The notes beneath the pieces were generated by a model. It was not told where the DNA came from. It ran no database searches and worked only from the letters and a program-made list of their open reading frames with translations. Made by a program: the position numbers and the translations under genes. From UBA8529 sp964390565 (GTDB taxonomy: Bacteria > Bacteroidota > Bacteroidia > Bacteroidales > Tenuifilaceae), in contig CAYMII010000020.1 of the NCBI GenBank assembly GCA_964390565.1, positions 6,546-70,545 on the forward strand: DNA of 64,000 nt, in the 5' to 3' direction. Every line of letters begins with the position of its first letter. Positions within the stretch are counted from its first letter, which is position 1. Positions 33,636 to 41,285 of the stretch are shown one piece after another.

Positions 33636-34787
33636 TTAAAAATGGTTTAAAATACCATCCTTTTTAATTAGGTAATCGAGCAGGATTCCGACAACCAAGC
33701 CAATGGCATAGCCATAGGGTATCATAAATGCTATAAGAGCAACTGTAAACGAAACGAAAAGACATTTTCGCGAAGGTGTTATATCCTTTATAAAAAACAT
33801 CAATGCTAGCGCTTCGAATAAAAGTATTATCCCTAGAATTGGTTTTGGGAAAAACTTAACAAACTCACCAAATCCTGCCGAAAAGAAGAGTCCGATAACA
33901 AGGAAAAGTAAACCATAAATAACAACCGAACCTCCGGTTCGTCCTCCGAAATTGTAATGCCCTGCTATTCCTCCTGCTCCATGACAGGTTGGGAACCCAC
34001 AAAAAAAAGGATTTATAAGATTCATCAACGAATAAGTATAGCCTATCTTTTTAACAGAAAATTTCTTCTCAGGGAATAGATCGTTAACCGTTCGATTTGT
34101 TGCAATTACAGAATTTGAAATGGATAGCGCAATTTGGGGTATTCCTAAAACTAGAAAACCTGTAATAATATCATCATGACTTGGTAGAAAAAATTTTGGA
34201 AGCGTAATACCCATACTTCCAGTTAGTGTTGAAAAATCAATGGTGAAAAATGAGGCATACAAAACACCAACTAGAACAACAAATATTGCAGGCGGAAACT
34301 TCCGATTCCCAATAAAGAGAATGATTAATACAAAGCCCATGGCTGCTAAAATATATCCATTTAATCCTTGTGAAGGAACAAAATCTTTTAACGCAAGGCT
34401 TGCAAGGCTTAATCCTAATCCGAATTGAATGCCACGAACTACGCTATGGGGTATTTTACGAACAATCCAATCAAGAACATTTGTGAACGTAAGAATAAGC
34501 ATTAGCACACCAATTGCTAAACCTGCTCCAAACAAGATATTACCTGATAGCTGTTGGGCTATCATTAAAGCGGCCATTGCCTTTAGAGGCTGAACAGGCA
34601 TGGGAATTCCGTAAAGAAATCCGGTCATAATCTGCATTACGCCAAACATAATGAAGATGCTTGCGGGATCGAGCTTACAGGTTAATACAACGCCAATAAG
34701 AAGAGGTAGATCTGTACCAATATCACCGAAGGAGCCCGATAGCTCGTTACGGTTAAACTGAATATCTCGTAGTACGGGAAACTTCAT
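33636..34787 (-). CDS. MOT1-like molybdate/sulfate transporter
   Basis: 383 residues, about ten membrane segments. Signatures of the MOT1/SulP-like family (PF16983) are NRNELSGSFGDIGTDLPLLIGVV at the start, FGVMQIMTGFLYGIPMPVQPLKAMAAL, and FCGFPTCHGAGGIAGHYNFG in the second half. Characterised relatives take up molybdate with high affinity. There is no STAS domain, which separates it from classical SulP. It is the only minus-strand gene in the island, converging with arsR, so a role in oxyanion handling is possible but is inferred from location. Confidence 0.85.
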   Translation of the reverse strand: MKFPVLRDIQFNRNELSGSFGDIGTDLPLLIGVVLTCKLDPASIFIMFGVMQIMTGFLYGIPMPVQPLKAMAALMIAQQLSGNILFGAGLAIGVLMLILTFTNVLDWIVRKIPHSVVRGIQFGLGLSLASLALKDFVPSQGLNGYILAAMGFVLIILFIGNRKFPPAIFVVLVGVLYASFFTIDFSTLTGSMGITLPKFFLPSHDDIITGFLVLGIPQIALSISNSVIATNRTVNDLFPEKKFSVKKIGYTYSLMNLINPFFCGFPTCHGAGGIAGHYNFGGRTGGSVVIYGLLFLVIGLFFSAGFGEFVKFFPKPILGIILLFEALALMFFIKDITPSRKCLFVSFTVALIAFMIPYGYAIGLVVGILLDYLIKKDGILNHF

Positions 34788-34935
34788 AATCAGCTAAATT
34801 GATACAATATTTATTTCTTCAAATGTAATATTTTAAACATTTTACTTCTCCACTGATTTCAATTTATGGCAATTTTCTCCATTTGATGCTTAATCAATAT
34901 TGATTTTGTACTTTTACAATGTAAAACTAGCTTTT

Positions 34936-35313
34936 ATGTTTCGATTAATTCTGATTGTTGGATTTGGAGGTTTTTTAGGAACAGTTGCACGATTTTTAGC
35001 ATCGCGCTATGTTCAAAACCATATCCTATCTGCATTTCCTTACGGAACATTTCTTGTAAATATTGTTGGCTGTTTCCTAATCGGAATATTTTACGGAATT
35101 TCAGAAAAAGGCGATTTGATGAGTTCCGATTGGCGAATGTTTCTTACCGTTGGATTCTGTGGTGGGTTCACAACCTTCTCAGCCTTTGCCAACGAGAATA
35201 TGGCCCTAATCCGCGATGGAAACTTCTTTTTCTTTGCTCTTTATACAAGTTTAAGCGTATTTCTTGGCCTATTGGCAACCTATTTCGGGAATCTACTAAC
35301 TAAAATATTTTAG
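34936..35313 (+). CDS. crcB: Fluoride exporter CrcB/Fluc
   Basis: 125 residues from ATG 34936 (MFRLILIVGFGGFLGTVARF), the standard CrcB length with four helices. Visible motifs are GGFLGTVARF, YGTFLVNIVGCFLIGIFYG (conserved Asn) and GFCGGFTTFSAFANE (TTFS), which line the fluoride path of dual-topology Fluc channels. It lowers cytoplasmic fluoride. A DUF190 gene follows after two bases, a common pairing. No fluoride riboswitch could be recognised in the 148 bases upstream. Confidence 0.93.
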   Translation: MFRLILIVGFGGFLGTVARFLASRYVQNHILSAFPYGTFLVNIVGCFLIGIFYGISEKGDLMSSDWRMFLTVGFCGGFTTFSAFANENMALIRDGNFFFFALYTSLSVFLGLLATYFGNLLTKIF

Positions 35314-35315
35314 CC

Positions 35316-35672
35316 ATGGAGATTAAAGGAGATGCAAAACTGCTTAGGATATTTATCAGCTCAACCGATAAACTCAACCACGAGCCACTTTATCAGGTAA
35401 TCGTATTTAAGGCGAAGCAGCAGGGAATTGCTGGTGCAACTGTGCTAAAAGGGATAATGGGCTACGGCGCTAGCAGCGATGTTTACTCACCAACAAACTG
35501 GGAGATAAACGAGAAAGTTCCATTGGTTATTGAGATACTCGATCAATCCGAAAAGATTGAAAAGTTTACTGAGACCATCCTCCCTTTATTCGAAAGCCTC
35601 AATAAAGGCTGCATGATTACTCTCGAAGATGCTAAAATAATTCTCCACAAAAAAGGTTCGAAGAAAGGTTAA
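35316..35672 (+). CDS. DUF190 domain protein
   Basis: 118 residues of the PII-like DUF190 family: KLLRIFISSTDKLNHEPLYQVIVFKAKQQGIAGATVLKGIMGYG is characteristic. It is cytoplasmic with no membrane segment. DUF190 genes are frequently placed with crcB, as here (two-base gap), and the PII-like fold suggests a regulator or nucleotide sensor of fluoride efflux. The biochemical role has not been settled as far as I know. Confidence 0.88.
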   Translation: MEIKGDAKLLRIFISSTDKLNHEPLYQVIVFKAKQQGIAGATVLKGIMGYGASSDVYSPTNWEINEKVPLVIEILDQSEKIEKFTETILPLFESLNKGCMITLEDAKIILHKKGSKKG

Positions 35673-35714
35673 CTTAACCAAAACTTAACATCAAAATATT
35701 TTTCTATTTCGATT

Positions 35715-35736
35715 TATGTCGTATTTTTACGACATA
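35715..35736. promoter_or_regulatory. ArsR operator-like palindrome before the second ars operon
   Basis: TATGTCGTA and TACGACATA are exact inverted repeats separated by TTTT and end 14 bases before the arsR ATG. The core TCGTA-N4-TACGA is the same as in the 29992-30015 palindrome, suggesting shared or cross-acting ArsR repression. Confidence 0.75.
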
Positions 35737-35750
35737 TAAATTCATTTTAA

Positions 35751-36104
35751 ATGAACAAGAAGACGTTTTCAGTCAAACAGCAAGAGCTTGCCCAATTCGC
35801 TAAAGCGATATCGCACCCAGCTAGGTTGGCTATTCTTGAGTATCTGGCTCAAGCTAAAACCTGTATCTCGGGAGATATATCTGATTATATTCCATTAAGT
35901 CGCACAACAGTTTATCAGCATCTAAAAGAGTTGAAAAAGTTAGGATTAATTCATGGCGAGATTGATGGGTTAAAAGTTAACTACTGCCTTTGCTGCTCAT
36001 CGATTGACAAGTATTTGAAGATGTTTGAGAGCTACTTTGAGCCAATTCGTAGCGTTGATATCCTATGCGAGGTTAATCATAATAAAACGAGCAATAAAAA
36101 ATGA
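35751..36104 (+). CDS. arsR: ArsR family repressor (second copy)
   Basis: 117 residues with a winged helix: KAISHPARLAILEYLAQAKTC, then the recognition helix IPLSRTTVYQHLKELKKLGLI. A cysteine pair YCLCCSSIDKY in the dimerisation region and a late ILCEV are candidate As(III) ligands. It leads the operon rhodanese-arsC-arsM-(cassette)-ACR3 and overlaps the next start by four bases (ATGA). The palindrome ending 14 bases upstream is the likely autoregulatory site. Confidence 0.9.
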   Translation: MNKKTFSVKQQELAQFAKAISHPARLAILEYLAQAKTCISGDISDYIPLSRTTVYQHLKELKKLGLIHGEIDGLKVNYCLCCSSIDKYLKMFESYFEPIRSVDILCEVNHNKTSNKK

Positions 36105-36526
36105 GCAACGAGTTATTCTCTGGCAAATGCTTTATCAGCTCAGGTTTCTTGAACCTGACTCCTCGTGATGCATATGAAGAGGCTATAAATAATGGCGCTG
36201 TTATTGTTGATGTTAGAGAGGATTACCTTACCGGATACAAGCAATTTGATGTCCCAGATGTTTTCTATTACCCTTTAAGTACGTTGGAACAAAAGCTAAA
36301 TGAGATACGAAAAGATATTCCTCTTATAATCGCCGATTCAACGGGCTTAATGAGTCACAATGCTATGCTCATTTTAAAGGAGAGCGGTTATGATAATATT
36401 GCTAATCTAGCCGGAGGAATAGTTGAGTGGGAACGAGATGGTTTACCATTAAAGACTGACGTTATGGAACAGCTAGATGGTTCATGTATGTGTCAGCTTA
36501 AACCAAGAAATAAATTAAACAAATAG
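36101..36526 (+). CDS. Rhodanese-like protein lacking the catalytic cysteine
   Basis: 141 residues. The rhodanese fold is indicated by NNGAVIVDVREDYLTGYKQFD, FYYPLSTLEQKL and the late GYDNIANLAGGIVEWERDGLPL. The active-site loop, usually C-x-x-G-x-R-S after a hydrophobic strand, reads LIIADSTGLMSHNA, so the sulfur-carrying cysteine is absent. Cysteines occur elsewhere (GKCFIS near residue 10; SCMCQL near the end). Sulfur transfer is therefore unlikely. A binding or arsenic-relay role at the C-terminal CxC is conceivable. It is translationally coupled to arsR. Confidence 0.8.
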   Translation: MSNELFSGKCFISSGFLNLTPRDAYEEAINNGAVIVDVREDYLTGYKQFDVPDVFYYPLSTLEQKLNEIRKDIPLIIADSTGLMSHNAMLILKESGYDNIANLAGGIVEWERDGLPLKTDVMEQLDGSCMCQLKPRNKLNK

Positions 36527-36529
36527 AAT

Positions 36530-36973
36530 ATGAAAATCTTAATTCTTTGCACAGGCAATAGCTGCCGAAGTCAAATAGCGCATGGTTTTTTGCAATCATT
36601 CGATAAAAGTTTAAAGGTGTTCTCTGCAGGTACCGAACCAGCATATCGTGTAAATCGGAATGCAATTCAGGTAATGAGCGAGGTTGGGATTGATATAAGC
36701 AAGCATAATCCAACGAATGTCAGCAAATACCTTAATGAGGAGTGGGATTATGTAATAACCGTTTGTGGTGGAGCTAACGAAACCTGTCCTGCTTTTATTG
36801 GTAAAGTTAAACATCGCTGGCATTTAGGTTACAACGACCCTGCTGAAGCCCAAGGAACAGAGGAGGAAATTCTGAACGAGTTCCGAAAAATTAGGGATGA
36901 GATTAAACAAGGTTTTAAATCGTTTTATGATAGTCAAATACAAGGAAATCATGGATGCAGCTGCTGCGGATAA
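36530..36973 (+). CDS. arsC: Arsenate reductase with cysteine-rich tail
   Basis: 147 residues. Phosphate loop CTGNSCRSQIAHG (residues 7-19), downstream pair VCGGANETC, and a C-terminal tail ending GCSCCG that is missing from the copy at 27568. The reaction is arsenate to arsenite with thioredoxin. The tail may bind As(III) and pass it to ArsM, the next gene, whose start lies 23 bases inside the arsC 3' end. It sits in the second ars operon, three bases after the rhodanese-like gene. Confidence 0.92.
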   Translation: MKILILCTGNSCRSQIAHGFLQSFDKSLKVFSAGTEPAYRVNRNAIQVMSEVGIDISKHNPTNVSKYLNEEWDYVITVCGGANETCPAFIGKVKHRWHLGYNDPAEAQGTEEEILNEFRKIRDEIKQGFKSFYDSQIQGNHGCSCCG

Positions 36974-37778
36974 TAAAGACCTTAAAAAGGTGGTAATAGA
37001 CAAGTATAGTCTAATTGCCAATCAGAGTAAAACACAAAATGCATCTTCATGCTGTGGTGCAGGTAGTTGCTGTGATGACTCAACATATACAATTTTTAGC
37101 GAGAGCTATGCTTCTCAGAAAGGTTATAATCCCGATGCCGACTTAAGTTTAGGGTGTGGAATTCCCACTGAGTATGCAGGAATAAAGCAAGGCGATAGCT
37201 TGCTCGATCTTGGTTCTGGTGCAGGAAACGATTGCTTTGTTGCTCGTGCAATTGTAGGAGAATCGGGAAAAGTAACAGGTCTCGACTTTACCGATGCAAT
37301 GCTCGAAAAAGCGAACAAAAATGCACAAAAACTGGGTTACAAAAACGTAACGTTTGTAAAGGGAGATATCGAGGAGATGCCGCTCCATGATAGTGAATTT
37401 GATGTAATCATCTCGAACTGCGTGCTTAACCTTGTGCCCGATAAAAACAAAGCTTTTGCAGAAATTATGAGGGTTTTGAAAACTGGTGGACATTTCTGCG
37501 TTTCAGATGTAGTTATTAAAGGCACTCTACCCGAAAAACTTCGTAAAGATGCTGAAATGTATGCAGGCTGCGTTTCAGGAGCTTTGCCAATCGACGAATA
37601 TATGGGAATTATTAATAAAACAGGGTTTAAGAATGCAACCATACATAAGCAAAAGGTGATTTCTGTTCCAAAAGAAATTCTTTCAAAATATATGGAGAGT
37701 GATGATATTTCAAGGTTCGAAAAGGGCGAGATTGGAATATTTAGCATAACTGTTTCCGCTTTAAAGCCTGTTAATTAG
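36951..37778 (+). CDS. arsM: Arsenite S-adenosylmethionine methyltransferase
   Basis: 275 residues from ATG 36951, preceded by AAGGAAA; it overlaps the 3' end of arsC by 23 bases. Motifs are SSCCGAGSCCDD near residue 35, SLGCGIPTEYAGI, the SAM-binding LLDLGSGAGNDCFVA and VTGLDFTDAML, ISNCVLNLVPDK and MYAGCVSGALP. The conserved cysteines bind As(III) and the enzyme methylates it stepwise to mono- and dimethyl arsenicals. Products could leave through the ArsP-like permease at 31436. Confidence 0.95.
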   Translation: MDAAAADNKDLKKVVIDKYSLIANQSKTQNASSCCGAGSCCDDSTYTIFSESYASQKGYNPDADLSLGCGIPTEYAGIKQGDSLLDLGSGAGNDCFVARAIVGESGKVTGLDFTDAMLEKANKNAQKLGYKNVTFVKGDIEEMPLHDSEFDVIISNCVLNLVPDKNKAFAEIMRVLKTGGHFCVSDVVIKGTLPEKLRKDAEMYAGCVSGALPIDEYMGIINKTGFKNATIHKQKVISVPKEILSKYMESDDISRFEKGEIGIFSITVSALKPVN

Positions 37779-37787
37779 ACAGTTAAT

Positions 37788-37810
37788 CAATATGCCAATG
37801 TGTCAATTTT
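37788..37810 (+). repeat. ATGCCAATG-type repeat, left of the four-helix-bundle gene
   Basis: Contains CAATATGCCAATG followed by TGTCAATTTT. The 13-base word recurs at 38204-38216 and inverted at 38234-38246, so the 37829 gene is bracketed by copies. Confidence 0.6.
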
Positions 37811-37828
37811 GGTTTAATACGAAATTTT

Positions 37829-38179
37829 ATGGAAAAGCAGAATGTAATCGTTGAAAAGAGTTTTCAATTTGCTTTAAGGATAATAGAGTATTGTGAACTA
37901 TTGGAAGAGAAGAAAAAATTTATAATTGCACGTCAACTTCTAAAGTCTGGCACTTCTATAGGTGCGAATGTTCGTGAAGGTCAAAATGCTGAAAGCAGAG
38001 CCGATTTTATTCACAAATTAAAGATTGCCATTAAAGAAGCAGAAGAAACTGATTATTGGCTACTTCTTTGTAAACACTCAAAGAATTATCCATTTGATGA
38101 AGCATTACTAAATGATAATAAGGAAATCCTAAAAATCATTAATAGTATTATTACAACTGCAAAAAGAAATAATCATTAA
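37829..38179 (+). CDS. Four-helix-bundle protein (23S IVS / S23 family)
   Basis: 116 residues: KSFQFALRIIEYCELLEE, then RQLLKSGTSIGANVREGQNAESRADFIHKLKIAIKEAEETDYWL, the hallmark of the TIGR02436/S23 family first noted in intervening sequences of 23S rRNA genes and related in fold to Avd of diversity-generating retroelements. No enzymatic motif. It is bracketed by ATGCCAATG-type repeats and interrupts an otherwise compact ars operon between arsM and ACR3, so I infer it is a passenger of a small mobile unit. Confidence 0.85.
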   Translation: MEKQNVIVEKSFQFALRIIEYCELLEEKKKFIIARQLLKSGTSIGANVREGQNAESRADFIHKLKIAIKEAEETDYWLLLCKHSKNYPFDEALLNDNKEILKIINSIITTAKRNNH

Positions 38180-38276
38180 CAATGTGCCAATTATTCAATG
38201 AGACAATATGCCAATGTAAGATTGAAATTGTCTCATTGGCATATTGAAAAATTGTCTTATTGTCTCATTTTCAAAT
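38180..38276. repeat. ATTGGCA-type repeat block with hairpin, right of the four-helix-bundle gene
   Basis: Begins CAATGTGCCAATTATTCAAT. It includes a perfect 13-bp inverted pair CAATATGCCAATG (38204-38216) and CATTGGCATATTG (38234-38246), and ends ATTGTCTCATTTTCAAATT. The block fills the gap before the ACR3 gene and may reduce read-through from arsM. Confidence 0.65.
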
Positions 38277-38285
38277 TAAATAGAT

Positions 38286-39341
38286 ATGAAACCACGTTTA
38301 AAATTTCTCGATAGGTATTTAACCCTATGGATATTCTTAGCCATGTTTATTGGTGTATTTGCAGGTTGGCTTAGTCCAAACGTTGCAGAGTTTTGGAACA
38401 GCATGTCAAGCGGTACAACAAACATTCCCATTGCAATAGGTTTAATTGTAATGATGTATCCTCCGCTAGCAAAAGTAAAATACGAGGAGTTGGGAGATGT
38501 TTTTAGAAACACAAAAGTTCTTGGATTATCACTATTTCAGAATTGGGTTTTAGGGCCAGTTTTGATGTTTGCCCTTGCAATTCTCTTTTTTAAGCTATTC
38601 CCTGGTGAGAATAACGCCAATTTGCCTTACATGTATGGGATTATCATGATTGGATTGGCTCGATGCATTGCTATGGTTATTGTTTGGAACGATTTGGCAA
38701 AAGGTGATACTGAATATGCAGCTGGTTTGGTAGCTTTTAACTCAATTTTTCAGGTACTATTCTTCTCAGTTTATGCCTACTTCTTCATTGCCGTGCTACC
38801 CGGTTGGTTTGGAATTCCCACAAATAGTAGTGTTGAGGCAATTACTATTGGACAGATTGCAGAGAGTGTTTTCATTTATCTTGGAATACCCTTTATTGCA
38901 GGTTTTCTAACTCGATTTATACTTATAAGAATTAAAGATAAAACGTGGTATAATACCAAATTTGTTCCTAAAATCAGTCCATTAACTCTAACAGCACTTC
39001 TCTTTACAATTATTGTAATGTTCTCTCTTAAAGGCGAGTACATTGTTAAAATACCATTAGATGTAGTTCTAATTGCAATCCCATTACTCATCTACTTTGT
39101 TGTAATGTTTGTTGTATCGTTTTGGATGAGCAAAAAGATTGGTGCCACCTACGAGCAATCAACAACCTTATCGTTTACGGCAGCAAGTAATAACTTTGAG
39201 CTAGCCATAGCGGTTGCCATAGCAGTTTTTGGCATAAATTCAGGCGAAGCCTTTGCGGCAGTTATTGGACCACTAGTTGAAGTTCCTGTGATGATTGGAC
39301 TAGTGAATGTGGCGTTTTACTTTAAGAAAAAGTATTTTTAA
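38286..39341 (+). CDS. arsB: ACR3 family arsenite efflux transporter
   Basis: 351 residues, about ten membrane helices. ACR3 landmarks are FLDRYLTLWIFLAMFIGVFAGWL at the start, MYPPLAKVKYEELGDVFRN, the conserved cysteine region GLARCIAMVIVWNDLAKGD and the late SFTAASNNFELAIAVAIAVFG. It exports arsenite driven by the membrane potential or proton gradient. The family is often annotated arsB although it is unrelated to E. coli ArsB. It is separated from arsM by the repeat-bounded gene, so it may need its own transcription. Confidence 0.95.
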   Translation: MKPRLKFLDRYLTLWIFLAMFIGVFAGWLSPNVAEFWNSMSSGTTNIPIAIGLIVMMYPPLAKVKYEELGDVFRNTKVLGLSLFQNWVLGPVLMFALAILFFKLFPGENNANLPYMYGIIMIGLARCIAMVIVWNDLAKGDTEYAAGLVAFNSIFQVLFFSVYAYFFIAVLPGWFGIPTNSSVEAITIGQIAESVFIYLGIPFIAGFLTRFILIRIKDKTWYNTKFVPKISPLTLTALLFTIIVMFSLKGEYIVKIPLDVVLIAIPLLIYFVVMFVVSFWMSKKIGATYEQSTTLSFTAASNNFELAIAVAIAVFGINSGEAFAAVIGPLVEVPVMIGLVNVAFYFKKKYF

Positions 39342-39363
39342 TTATTCAATATGCCAATATAGA

Positions 39364-39400
39364 CAATGTGCCAATTAACACTCGGTTAATTGGCACATTG
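39364..39400. repeat. Perfect 16-bp-stem hairpin of the ATTGGCA repeat family
   Basis: CAATGTGCCAATTAAC at 39364-39379 and GTTAATTGGCACATTG at 39385-39400 form a perfect stem with a five-base loop, between the convergent ACR3 and ABC-F genes. CAATATGCCAAT also occurs just before it. It belongs to the same repeat family as 38180-38276 and may double as a terminator. Confidence 0.7.
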
Positions 39401-39427
39401 AGCAATTGACAAAATTGACATATTATC

Positions 39428-41041
39428 TTATCGATACATCAAATTCCTCTGCTCTTGTATTTTCTCGTTGGTGATATAATCGTCGTAATCCATACGCTTG
39501 TCAATCATGCCATTTGGAGTAATTTCGATAATTCGGTTACAAACAGTTTCGATAAACTCGTGGTCATGCGATGACATTAGAATAACCCCCTTAAAGTTGA
39601 TTAGGGTATTATTGAATGCCTGAATAGATTCAAGGTCTAAATGGTTAGTTGGTGAATCAAGGAGCATCACATTTGCATTGCGAAGCATCATCTTGGCAAT
39701 CATACAACGAACTTTCTCACCACCCGAAAGAACGGTTGCCTTTTTGAAGATATCCTCTCCAGAGAAAAGCATCTTTCCAAGGAAACCTCTAAGGAAAGAT
39801 TCAAGCGTATCCGTTGAATATTGAGCTAACCAGTCGATTAGTGTAATGTCTTTTTTAAAGAACTCCTCGTTTTCTAATGGAAGGTAAGCATAGGTAATGG
39901 TTTGCCCCCAACTGAAAGAGCCTGTATCTGGCATAGCATGACCGCTTAGAATTTCGAACAGAGCGGTCAACGCTCTTGAATCGCGCGATAGAAAAGCAAT
40001 TTTATCGTCTTTCTCAACTCTGAAATTGACATCTTTGAAAAGCGTTACCCCTTCAACTTTTCTTGATAGATTTTCAACCTCAAGGATAACATTTCCAACC
40101 TCACGTTCTGGAGTAAATATGATTCCGGGATATTTTCGGGTCGATGGTTGAATCTCCTCAATGTTGAGCTTTTCAATCATCTTTTTGCGACTTGTTGTCT
40201 GCTTCGATTTAGCTACGTTTGCGCTAAAGCGCTGAATGAACTCCTGAAGTTCCTTCTTCTTCTCCTCAGCCTTTTTATTCTGAGCCATTTGCTGTCTTAA
40301 CGCCAATTGACTCGATTCGTACCAGAAACTATAGTTCCCAGCAAACATCTGTACTTTACTGAAGTCGATATCGACAATGTGGGTACAAATTGAATCTAAA
40401 AAGTGCCTATCGTGAGATACTACTAATACAGTGTTTTCGAAGTTTGAGAGGTAATTCTCTAACCAGCTTACGGTTTCAAGGTCGAGGTCGTTGGTTGGCT
40501 CATCGAGTAGGAGATTATCGGGTTTGCCAAATAGCGCTTGCGCTAAAAGAACCTTAACTTTCTCCTTACCGCTAAGCTCGCGCATGTACTTGCTGTGATG
40601 CTCCTCCTTTATACCTAAGCCGCTTAGAAGACTAGCAGCATCGCTATGTGCGTTCCAGCCATCCATCTCCTCGAACTGGTGCTCCAACTCCGATACCTTA
40701 TGTCCATCCTCCTCGTTAAAATCGGGTTTTAAGTATAGAGCATCCTTCTCGTGCATTATTTTCCAAAGCCTAGAGTGGCCCATAAGAACAGTATCGAGAA
40801 CAATACAATCGTCGAACTCGTAGTGATTTTGCTTAAGTACAGAAAGGCGCTCGCGTGGACCAAAAGTTACCGAACCCCTCATGTTATCAACCTCGCCATA
40901 AAGCATCTTTAAGAAGGTTGATTTCCCTGCCCCATTTGCACCAATTATTCCATAGCAGTTGCCTGGAGTAAATTTCATGTTGACTTCTTGGAATAGTGTG
41001 CGCTTACCGAACTGAACGCCTAGATTTGAAACTGTAATCAT
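39428..41041 (-). CDS. ABC-F family ATPase (YbiT-like)
   Basis: 537 residues with two ABC domains and no membrane segments. Walker A is GANGAGKST near residue 37, with the first signature and Walker B at LSGKEKVKVLLAQALFGKPDNLLLDEPTNDLD. A coiled-coil linker at about 245-300 is followed by the second domain with LSGGEKVRCMIAKMMLRNANVMLLDSPTNHLD. The first signature reads LSGKE rather than LSGGE, and the second Walker A is degenerate (SRDSRALTA). ABC-F proteins act on ribosomes in translation or antibiotic protection; size and layout fit the YbiT branch. Confidence 0.9.
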   Translation of the reverse strand: MITVSNLGVQFGKRTLFQEVNMKFTPGNCYGIIGANGAGKSTFLKMLYGEVDNMRGSVTFGPRERLSVLKQNHYEFDDCIVLDTVLMGHSRLWKIMHEKDALYLKPDFNEEDGHKVSELEHQFEEMDGWNAHSDAASLLSGLGIKEEHHSKYMRELSGKEKVKVLLAQALFGKPDNLLLDEPTNDLDLETVSWLENYLSNFENTVLVVSHDRHFLDSICTHIVDIDFSKVQMFAGNYSFWYESSQLALRQQMAQNKKAEEKKKELQEFIQRFSANVAKSKQTTSRKKMIEKLNIEEIQPSTRKYPGIIFTPEREVGNVILEVENLSRKVEGVTLFKDVNFRVEKDDKIAFLSRDSRALTALFEILSGHAMPDTGSFSWGQTITYAYLPLENEEFFKKDITLIDWLAQYSTDTLESFLRGFLGKMLFSGEDIFKKATVLSGGEKVRCMIAKMMLRNANVMLLDSPTNHLDLESIQAFNNTLINFKGVILMSSHDHEFIETVCNRIIEITPNGMIDKRMDYDDYITNEKIQEQRNLMYR

Positions 41042-41097
41042 CTAAATATTTGGTTTGTAAATTATTATCGAAAGAAAGGTGAATTTTTAAAAGCCTG

Positions 41098-41105
41098 CAA
41101 AGGTA
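41098..41105 (-). promoter_or_regulatory. -7 promoter box for the ABC-F gene
   Basis: On the minus strand this reads TACCTTTG, an exact TAnnTTTG match, 56 bases upstream of the ABC-F ATG. Confidence 0.5.
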
Positions 41106-41248
41106 TACAAATTATATTGGTAGAAAAGGAAAAATCAAATAATGTGATGATTAATAATCTAGATTTCAGGTTTTTTGGACTTTAAACCATTCGGTTTAAT
41201 AAGAGTCAGATTTAACAAAGATTAAAAAATTGATATAGAATAAGATTC

Positions 41249-41256
41249 TATTTTTG
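41249..41256 (+). promoter_or_regulatory. -7 promoter box for the 41286 gene
   Basis: TATTTTTG, an exact TAnnTTTG match, with 29 bases to the ATG. Confidence 0.5.
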
Positions 41257-41285
41257 TAAGCATATAAAATTATATCTAAAAAATT

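Noticed and set aside
34788..34935. Fluoride riboswitch upstream of crcB
   Set aside because: I looked for the conserved GGNGAUGG...CC and pseudoknot segments of the crcB motif and found none in the upstream region.
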